Shown piece by piece: positions 8,255-13,348 of a stretch of DNA of 13,348 bases (positions are counted from its first letter, which is position 1; each line of letters starts with the position of its first letter). The position numbers and the translations under genes were made by a program. Under the pieces are notes generated by a model. That model was not told the origin of the DNA and made no database searches. It worked only from the letters and a program-made list of their open reading frames with translations. The DNA comes from Chlamydiota bacterium. Its GTDB lineage: Bacteria; Chlamydiota; Chlamydiia; Chlamydiales; VGMA01. The stretch covers positions 1-13,348 of the forward strand of contig VGMA01000033.1 of the NCBI GenBank assembly GCA_016866575.1, written 5' to 3'.

Positions 8255-8617
8255 ATGTTGCAGATCTTATTTTTGATTTTACCGCTTCTTGTTGCCGAAG
8301 ATAGTGGCATATTGGATAATCCAGGGCCAAAACCTATGGAAGAATTTTTAGATGAGCTGAAAACACCCCCTAAGCCTAAATCTAATCCTACTGTAACTTA
8401 CGTAACTGTGACACAGCAAGGTATCGTCCTTACTTTGTCTGATTCTAGAACGTTTCTAGTTCATAAGGCGTACTCTGATATAGCCGAAGGCTGGACGCTA
8501 GGCCCTGAAGTTACAGTGAAGAAAACTGGAGAATTTGAAGGCTTCCCTTATAGAATTACAAGAGTTGGATCGACAAGTTATGTTCTTGCTAGAGAAATAA
8601 AACCCAACCCACAGTAA
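8255..8617 (+). CDS. Small exported protein of unknown function
   Basis: I do not recognise this gene. I place the start at the ATG at 8255, because GGAGG (8245-8249) sits five bases before it. The in-frame ATG at 8234 would put seven charged or polar residues ahead of the hydrophobic stretch and lies in the loop of a small CTTTTC/GAAAAG hairpin. From 8255 the product is 120 residues. It starts with a signal-peptide-like LQILFLILPLLVA; no lipobox cysteine is present. A Pro-rich linker follows (around NPGPKPMEEFLDELKTPPKP), then a beta-strand-rich region from about residue 46 to 115 containing VTYVTVTQQGIVLTLSD, EGWTLGPEVTVKK and YRITRVGSTSYVLAREI. This may be one small beta-barrel or SH3/OB-like domain. 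The likely location is periplasm or envelope. It ends three bases before clpB, so the two are probably expressed together. Confidence 0.65.
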   Translation: MLQILFLILPLLVAEDSGILDNPGPKPMEEFLDELKTPPKPKSNPTVTYVTVTQQGIVLTLSDSRTFLVHKAYSDIAEGWTLGPEVTVKKTGEFEGFPYRITRVGSTSYVLAREIKPNPQ

Positions 8618-8620
8618 TAG

Positions 8621-11203
8621 ATGATGCAGCCCCAATTCACAGAATCTGTAGCAACTGCTTTGGAAAATTCCTTGCAGCTTGCAGAAAGCTTTCTTCACAC
8701 AGAAATCAAAGAATACCACGTATATCTCACCCTTTTACGTGAAGAAAACGGCTATTTTCAAGCCATTTGCAAATCACTTTTGATTGATCCAAAAGAGCTG
8801 GAAAAACTACTCGAAGAAAAAATGGCAAGCTTGCCTAGGTATAACTACGGATCGGCATCAAAACCTCAAATGGGTCCATCACTAAATTCTATGGTGATGA
8901 ATGCAAACAATCTAGCTAAAAATTTTGGCGATGAATACATCAGTAGCGACCACCTTTTTTTACTTTTGGCCAAAACCCCGGAAGAGCCTTTTGCCAGTTT
9001 TTTTAAGAAAAAAGGGATCAGCATCAAGCAGGTAGAAGAAAAAATCTTGAGCATGCGCCAAGGAAGAAAGGTCCATTCCCCCTCTTTTGAAAGCAATTTC
9101 CAAGCCCTTGAGAAGTATTGCAAAAATCTCAATGAACTTGCCAAATCAGGTAAACTTGATCCTGTAATAGGACGCGATGAAGAAATCCAAAGAACCATGC
9201 AAATCCTCAGTCGCAGAACCAAAAACAACCCGATACTCATCGGAGAGCCAGGCGTTGGTAAAACTGCTATAGCTGAAGGTCTTGCCTATAGAATCGTTCA
9301 GCAAGATGTTCCTGAAATTCTTAAAGATAAACAAGTAGTAGCACTTGACATGGGCTTGCTTGTTGCCGGAACAAAGTTTAGAGGTGATTTCGAAGAAAGA
9401 ATCAAAACCATCCTTAAAGAAATTGAAGACTCTGAAGGTAAATTGATTCTTTTTATCGACGAAGTACATACCCTCATAGGAGCAGGTAGCGCAGAAGGAA
9501 CGATGGATGCAGCAAATTTACTTAAGCCTGCCTTAGCAAGAGGAGTTGTCCATTGCATAGGAGCAACAACATTAGGTGAATACCAAAAATATATCGAAAA
9601 AGACCCAGCCCTTGAGAGAAGATTCCAAATGGTTATGATTGAAGAGCCTTCAGTAGAGGATGCTCTAATCATCTTGAGAGGCTTGAAAGAGCGCTATGAA
9701 AACTACCATGGAGTAAGGGTCAATGACGATGCTCTACATGCTGCCGTAACCCTCTCCCATCGCTATATCAGTGATCGTTTTTTGCCAGATAAAGCCATCG
9801 ATCTGATTGATGAAGCAGCAAGCATGATCCGTTTACAACTTGGATCAAGACCGATTCCTATTGATAGAAAAGAAAGAGAACTCAGCAACTTGATTGTGAA
9901 ACAAGAAGCGGCAAAAAGAGATAGCAACTTTTTTAGTGAAGAGAAAAAAATTTTAGAGATCAAAGAAGAGCTTGCGATTTTGAATCAACGCTGGGAAAGT
10001 GAAAAAAGCGCTATCGAAGATCTAAAAAGAAAGAAAAAAGAGCTAGAAGAACTCCATTTTCAAGAAGAAGATGCAGAGCGAAAACTCAATTACAATAAAT
10101 TGGCAGAAATTCGCTATAGCCTGATTCCTAATAAAGAAAAACAGATTGAAGAAGCTCAGCATATTCTAGAAAACCTTCCAGAGCGCATGTTAAGAGAAGA
10201 AGTTGATGCTTCTTTAATTGCCCAGATTGTCTCTAAATGGACCTCGATTCCTGTCGATCGGATGCTCGATTCAGAAAAAATCAAACTTCTTTATCTTGAA
10301 GATTCTCTAAAAAAACGTGTTATAGGCCAAGACATTGCAGTAAAGGCAGTTAGCGAAGCTGTGCAGCGATCACGAGCCGGGCTAAATGATCCTAACCGCC
10401 CCCTTGCAACCTTTTTATTTATTGGTAGCACCGGCGTTGGGAAAACTGAGCTTGCAAAAAGTCTTGCCTTTGAGCTTTTTAATAATGAAGATGCGATGAT
10501 CCGGCTTGATATGTCTGAATACATGGAAAAGCATAGCGTTTCTAAGCTTCTAGGAGCACCTCCTGGATATGTAGGCTATGAAGAAGCAGGAGCCCTTACT
10601 CAAGAAATTCGCCATAAACCTTATAGTGTTGTTTTGCTTGATGAAATAGAAAAAGCGCATCCCGATATCTTCAATATTTTACTTCAAGCATTTGATGATG
10701 GTCGTTTAACAGACAATAAAGGAAGAGTAGTAAACTGCAAAAATTGCATTTTTATTATGACTTCCAATATCGGCTCAGAAAAAATCACAGAAAAATTGCG
10801 CCAAGGAAAACTAGACTATTCAAGAGAAGCCATTTTTAAATTGGTAGAATCGGCTTTAGTAGCCCATTTTAGACCTGAATTTTTAAATAGAATCGATGAA
10901 ATTCTCCCTTTCCTCCCCTTGCAAGAAAAAAACATGGTCGCTATTGTCAAAATACAGCTTGCTCAACTGCAAAAGCGACTGAAAGAGAGAGAAATTTTTC
11001 TTGAGATAGACGAGGATATATGTACCCATTTAGCAAAAGAAGGTTATGATCCTGTTTTTGGAGCAAGACCTTTAAAGCGCTATATCCAAACAACTGTTGT
11101 CAATGTACTCTCCAAGAAGCTAATTGAAGGAACACTCTTACCAAAAGATGATGTAAGGCTTTTCGTTAGCAGAAACGGAGAAATAGATTGCGTGAAACAG
11201 TAA
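8621..11203 (+). CDS. clpB: ATP-dependent protein disaggregase ClpB (Hsp100)
   Basis: An 860-residue, full-length ClpB that with DnaK pulls proteins out of aggregates in the cytoplasm. Layout: N-terminal double Clp domain (about 1-145); first AAA+ module with Walker A GEPGVGKT (208-215) and Walker B LFIDE (D280, E281); a coiled-coil middle domain at about 395-525, typical of ClpB rather than ClpA or ClpC; second AAA+ module with Walker A GSTGVGKT (602-609), pore loop GAPPGYVGYEEAG and Walker B LLDEIEKAHP (D674, E675); and the C-terminal FGARPLKR block. The first pore loop reads GTKFRG, with Phe where Tyr is usual, a conservative change. It starts with two Met codons; no Shine-Dalgarno sequence precedes them, so translation probably depends on coupling to the small gene ending three bases earlier. 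No CIRCE heat-shock operator is seen nearby. Confidence 0.97.
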   Translation: MMQPQFTESVATALENSLQLAESFLHTEIKEYHVYLTLLREENGYFQAICKSLLIDPKELEKLLEEKMASLPRYNYGSASKPQMGPSLNSMVMNANNLAKNFGDEYISSDHLFLLLAKTPEEPFASFFKKKGISIKQVEEKILSMRQGRKVHSPSFESNFQALEKYCKNLNELAKSGKLDPVIGRDEEIQRTMQILSRRTKNNPILIGEPGVGKTAIAEGLAYRIVQQDVPEILKDKQVVALDMGLLVAGTKFRGDFEERIKTILKEIEDSEGKLILFIDEVHTLIGAGSAEGTMDAANLLKPALARGVVHCIGATTLGEYQKYIEKDPALERRFQMVMIEEPSVEDALIILRGLKERYENYHGVRVNDDALHAAVTLSHRYISDRFLPDKAIDLIDEAASMIRLQLGSRPIPIDRKERELSNLIVKQEAAKRDSNFFSEEKKILEIKEELAILNQRWESEKSAIEDLKRKKKELEELHFQEEDAERKLNYNKLAEIRYSLIPNKEKQIEEAQHILENLPERMLREEVDASLIAQIVSKWTSIPVDRMLDSEKIKLLYLEDSLKKRVIGQDIAVKAVSEAVQRSRAGLNDPNRPLATFLFIGSTGVGKTELAKSLAFELFNNEDAMIRLDMSEYMEKHSVSKLLGAPPGYVGYEEAGALTQEIRHKPYSVVLLDEIEKAHPDIFNILLQAFDDGRLTDNKGRVVNCKNCIFIMTSNIGSEKITEKLRQGKLDYSREAIFKLVESALVAHFRPEFLNRIDEILPFLPLQEKNMVAIVKIQLAQLQKRLKEREIFLEIDEDICTHLAKEGYDPVFGARPLKRYIQTTVVNVLSKKLIEGTLLPKDDVRLFVSRNGEIDCVKQ

Positions 11204-11893
11204 AACAGATCGTAGCTCCAGTTCTCAGCTTGATTTTTATCATGATGGGGATCAGTTTCTTCAATACTTTCACTAGTATTCGGATCATTACAGATGGGGG
11301 CGCTCTCTACTTAACAGGTATAGTCTATCCTTCTTAAAAACTAGAAACCTTTATTCATAAAATCGGACATATAAGAAGCTTTTGTGTATTTGCTGCCATA
11401 TGCAGCATTGCTGTTGTCTTCCAAAGCTTATTTACCAACCCTTATGTTTGGATTATATTTCGATTCATTACAGGATTGATGTGCGCCGGGTTATTTATTG
11501 TTATTGAAAGCTGGCTTTTGCTTTTATCTTCTCCTAATACTAGAGGCCAAATTCTTTCATTTTACATGGTAGCTCTTTACTCTGCGCAAAGTATTGGCCA
11601 GTTCTTCCTCAATTCAATCGACTTAAATAGCTTGCTACCTTTTAGCATCACTGTGATTTTTGCTAGCATTTCGATTATTCCGGTCTGTTTGATGCGCGCT
11701 AGCTCTCCAAACGCCATAGAAACAGAGTTAATCAACATCTTTTACGTTTTAAAAAAGGCCCCCTTAGGATTTTCAGGCAATTTCGTTTCAGGACTAGTTT
11801 TAAGCGCTTTTTATGCCTTAGGACCAGTCTATGCAGAACAAAGCAATTTTTCCATCTTTCAAGTATCTCTCATCATGGGATGCACCATATTTG
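11188..11893 (+). pseudogene. MFS transporter remnant (YcaD-like), broken by a stop and an IS
   Basis: One reading frame covers the N-terminal half of a major facilitator protein related to the YcaD group. It starts at TTG 11188, seven bases after GGAG and inside the last 16 bases of clpB. The first membrane segment (VLSLIFIMMGISFFNTF) runs to a TAA at 11335-11337. The same frame then resumes with KLETFIHKIGHIRSF, FRFITGLMCAGLFIVIESW, NTRGQILSFYMVALYSAQSIGQF and VSLIMGCTIFG, all typical of the family in the expected order. Around the stop, the usual segment leading into GSLK-type residues is missing by roughly 7-10 codons, so a small in-frame deletion plus a TTA-to-TAA change is likely. The frame is finally cut at 11893 by the insertion sequence, whose terminal repeat supplies a TGA. 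The C-terminal half of the transporter is absent. The substrate is unknown. Confidence 0.8.
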
Positions 11894-11912
11894 GGCTGTG
11901 TTGAATAATTCG
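11894..11912 (+). repeat. Left terminal inverted repeat of the IS
   Basis: GGCTGTGTTGAATAATTCG. It is the exact reverse complement of 13022-13040 over all 19 bases; the match stops on both sides. Read through from the disrupted transporter, its TGA at 11902-11904 ends that frame. Confidence 0.95.
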
Positions 11913-11931
11913 GCTTAGGGTCGCAGAGGTA

Positions 11932-12002
11932 GGGCCGTTTTGCGTCCGCGGAGCGGACAGAGGGCGTCAGCCCGTCTTACCGAAGGTAAGGCAAAACGGC
12001 CC
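11932..12002. repeat. Cloverleaf-like cluster of nested perfect hairpins at the transposase 3' end
   Basis: An outer 12-bp perfect stem (GGGCCGTTTTGC 11932-11943 with GCAAAACGGCCC 11991-12002) encloses three consecutive perfect hairpins. They are GTCCGC-gga-GCGGAC (11944-11958), GGGC-gtca-GCCC (11962-11973) and CTTACC-gaa-GGTAAG (11976-11990), joined by only 3 and 2 bases. Almost every one of the 71 bases is paired, giving a four-way junction. It is much richer in G and C than its surroundings. The last eight codons and the stop of the transposase lie inside it. It has no T-tract, so a simple intrinsic terminator is not obvious, and it lacks tRNA loops. It could be a transcription roadblock, a transposition-related DNA structure or an inserted palindromic repeat. 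Confidence 0.85.
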
Positions 12003-12891
12003 CCATTCTTGTTTGATTTAACAAGAGGCATCTCGCTGTATTTTCAATACACTGTTTATCAAAGCGTTTTGAAAATAACCGATCCCCAAATAATCGCTTT
12101 TTTCTAGAAAACTCTGACTCTACTAGCACTCTTTGGTTGTACCCTGATAACTTACCCCATATTGACCTGGCTTCTTTGTCTCCACCAAGACCTCGAATGG
12201 CTGCTATCGCTTGATCTCTATCACTGTCGGTACGCCTATACCTAGCATTCCTTGGTGGTGGTATCAGCTCCTTTGCCTTTCTTTTTTTGATCTTATCTCG
12301 GCACTTTTTCCCATCATAAGCTCCATCAGCCATCACAGACTTTATCCTATTGGGAATATCATCGAAAAGCCTGTCTACAACAACACTGTCCGCCACTGTG
12401 CTCGTCGTTGTACACTCAGCTAGAATCACTCCACTCTCAGCATCAATCGCCAAATGGAGTTTTACCCACTTTCTCGGGCGCGCTTTGCCGTATATCTTAA
12501 CTTTCCACTCACCCTCTCCACAAATCTTCATGCCAGATGCATCCAAAATGACCACTACTGGGCGAGCTGACTCCAATTTTTCCAGCTGTATATCGAGCTT
12601 GGCAACTCTTTTACAAATCAGTGAGTAGGTGGGGATCAAAAACTCCTTCTTTCTAAATAGCGATTTGGCGAAGCCTTCCAATGCCCGGTAAGGAAGGCGA
12701 AATTTAATCTTTAGCATGAGTAGCATTTGGATCAAAAAACGAGAAAATTGCTCAGGCCGACCTCGTTTCTTCATACGCCTAGACTTTGAGATACCTTGCA
12801 TGGACCGAAAAATTTTTGGGTCGATAAAGAAAGAAATACTTCCCTGTCTAACCAGGTGTTTGTTATACTCTGACCAATTGCGTTTACGCAT
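11977..12891 (-). CDS. IS5-family (IS903-group) DDE transposase
   Basis: A 304-residue intact transposase, close to the 307 residues of IS903. The N-terminus RNWSEYNKHLVRQGSISFF matches the NWxxYNxxLxxRGSI block of that group, followed by a DNA-binding helical region with GRPEQFSRFLIQMLL. The RNase H-like core has D117 (VVILDASGMK), D189 (VMADGAYD) and E258. E258 lies in a perfect Y(2)R(3)E(6)K signature: Y251, R254, E258, K265. Also typical are GEGEWKVKIYG and KLHLAIDAESG. It catalyses cut-and-paste movement of the element. The ATG at 12891 has AAGGAG six bases upstream, but that site is buried in a hairpin. The C-terminus (GAVLPYLR) is encoded by one arm of the cloverleaf structure and differs from the usual ending. 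No frameshift is needed, so the protein is probably functional. Confidence 0.95.
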   Translation of the reverse strand: MRKRNWSEYNKHLVRQGSISFFIDPKIFRSMQGISKSRRMKKRGRPEQFSRFLIQMLLMLKIKFRLPYRALEGFAKSLFRKKEFLIPTYSLICKRVAKLDIQLEKLESARPVVVILDASGMKICGEGEWKVKIYGKARPRKWVKLHLAIDAESGVILAECTTTSTVADSVVVDRLFDDIPNRIKSVMADGAYDGKKCRDKIKKRKAKELIPPPRNARYRRTDSDRDQAIAAIRGLGGDKEARSIWGKLSGYNQRVLVESEFSRKKRLFGDRLFSKRFDKQCIENTARCLLLNQTRMGAVLPYLR

Positions 12892-12895
12892 TTAG

Positions 12896-12943
12896 AACTC
12901 CTTCGTTTGTCTGCCAGGACAGCAAAGGAGTTTCTTTATTTTA
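12896..12943 (-). promoter_or_regulatory. Hairpin hiding the transposase ribosome-binding site, with a possible -10 box
   Basis: In the transposase mRNA, AACUCCUU (from 12932-12925) can pair with AAGGAGUU (from 12903-12896) over eight perfect base pairs. A U-G and a G-C pair extend the stem inward, and an inner four-pair stem (UGUC with GACA) closes it. The Shine-Dalgarno AAGGAG for the start at 12891 lies wholly within the 3' arm. A -10-like TAAAAT reads leftward at 12943-12938, which would start transcription at about the first arm of the stem; no clear -35 was found. The layout resembles the protection of other IS transposases against read-through transcripts. The pairing is seen; the regulation is inferred. 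Confidence 0.6.
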
Positions 12944-13021
12944 GGACATTTTTCGCAAGAACTCTCTAGCAAATTTTTCAAGCAGGTGGGGGGAAGCCGC
13001 TTTGCCTCTAGATTACAGAGA

Positions 13022-13040
13022 CGAATTATTCAACACAGCC
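13022..13040 (-). repeat. Right terminal inverted repeat of the IS
   Basis: CGAATTATTCAACACAGCC, the perfect reverse complement of 11894-11912. It lies upstream of the transposase gene. The base after it (13041) does not begin a copy of the left flank. Confidence 0.95.
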
Positions 13041-13348
13041 GTGTTTATGGAATTTATGGTAAAAGGAAAAACCTGTTTGCTTTTTAATTACACACAGATT
13101 GTATGCAATTTTTAATTAATTTTATATCTCCATCTAATTTATGAAAACATATTACTATTTTATAAAAAAATTTAAGGAGAGTTTTACAAGAAAAAGAAAG
13201 ATAAAAATCCAAAGGAAAGTTCATGCACAACTGAGAAATGCTTCCAATCTTTGTATTTTGTAGAGATGAGATGCAAAACAAACAAAGAATTTGTGACTGC
13301 CTAGTAAACGATACTAAAATGACTAAAGAATGCGCCTGCGAATGCATA
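13041..13348. other. AT-rich tail without a confident gene
   Basis: Nothing here can be assigned firmly. No continuation of the disrupted transporter was found in any frame. An AAGGAG at 13174-13179 is not followed by a start codon. A GGA-rich site at 13211-13219 precedes an ATG at 13223 that stops after three codons. A frame from the ATG at 13238 stays open to the window edge (37 codons) and is rich in cysteine (ICDCLVN, KECACEC), but it has no good ribosome-binding site. It might be the beginning of a gene or part of a decayed one. Confidence 0.3.

Larger units (their letters stand above)
11894..13040 (-). mobile_element. Complete IS5-family insertion sequence, IS903 group
   Basis: A 1147-bp element bounded by perfect 19-bp terminal inverted repeats and carrying one intact transposase on the minus strand. 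The repeat sequence begins GGCTGTGTTGAATAA, very like the ends of IS903 (GGCTTTGTTGAATAA as I recall them). IS903 makes 9-bp target duplications, but the flanks here, CCATATTTG on the left and GTGTTTATG on the right, do not match. The noncoding ends are longer than in IS903, partly because of a cloverleaf-like hairpin cluster near the left end. It interrupts the MFS gene in the opposite orientation. It looks recently active, since gene and ends are undamaged. Confidence 0.92.

Noticed and set aside
8866..10524. Several leftward frames of 66 to 124 codons
   Set aside because: They lie opposite the highly conserved clpB coding sequence and are reverse-strand shadows.
11932..12002. The cloverleaf as a tRNA gene
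   Set aside because: The outer stem is 12 bp, loops are only 3-4 bases and no anticodon loop or T-loop sequence is present.
12211..12628. Rightward open frames of 70 and 92 codons within the IS
   Set aside because: Both are antisense to the intact DDE transposase and show no protein-like features of their own.
11885..13049. A 9-bp target-site duplication flanking the IS
   Set aside because: The two flanks agree at only 4 of 9 positions, no better than expected in AT-rich DNA.
13141..13263. 40-codon rightward frame, Lys/Arg-rich
   Set aside because: No ribosome-binding site before the ATG and composition reflects A-rich DNA; not supported as a gene.
13084..13347. 87-codon leftward open frame at the right edge
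   Set aside because: Low-complexity, Phe/Ile/Ser/Cys-rich composition typical of translated AT-rich noncoding DNA; no ribosome-binding site can be judged and no known motif is visible.

Overview
The window looks like the chromosome of a member of the Chlamydiae, most likely a lineage outside the Chlamydiaceae (the amoeba- or arthropod-associated group), but the genus cannot be fixed from sequence alone. The main reason is the run of a type III secretion gatekeeper (copN/sctW), its CesT-type chaperone (scc1) and 4-alpha-glucanotransferase (malQ). To my knowledge the same three genes lie side by side in Chlamydia trachomatis. The DNA is AT-rich, genes are tightly packed, and an IS903-type insertion sequence is present, which Chlamydiaceae rarely carry.

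Layout. 2-1639 (+) is the 3' part of a gene for a glycosyltransferase-like (GT-B, MurG/MGDG-synthase type) protein with a long unassigned C-terminal region. It converges on, and overlaps by 9 bases, a WalJ/YycJ-type metallo-beta-lactamase-fold hydrolase (1631-2428, -). A short divergent regulatory region (2429-2559) with an AT-rich palindrome follows. From 2560 to about 11890 all genes point right and are nearly contiguous: copN, scc1, malQ, a PAP2-family membrane protein with an altered motif 2, a transglutaminase-like/TPR protein, a small signal-peptide protein, the disaggregase clpB, and the remains of a YcaD-like MFS transporter. Three junctions overlap (two ATGA overlaps and one 16-base overlap) and one is 3 bases long, so translational coupling is likely through much of the block.

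The MFS gene is a pseudogene. It has an early in-frame TAA with a small apparent deletion next to it, and it is then cut by a complete 1147-bp IS5-family (IS903-group) element (11894-13040). The element has perfect 19-bp terminal inverted repeats and an intact DDE transposase on the minus strand. It shows no 9-bp target duplication, and no transporter remnant is recognisable to its right, which suggests a deletion or rearrangement at the right end. It contains two notable structures: a 71-base cloverleaf-like set of perfect nested hairpins at the end of the transposase gene, and a hairpin that buries the transposase ribosome-binding site. The last 308 bases (13041-13348) are AT-rich with no confident gene.

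How the genes fit together: CopN and Scc1 act together in controlling type III secretion. MalQ remodels glucan chains. The PAP2 protein, the TPR/transglutaminase protein and the small exported protein suggest envelope or periplasmic work. ClpB is the protein-disaggregation chaperone. No rRNA, tRNA or CRISPR array was recognised.
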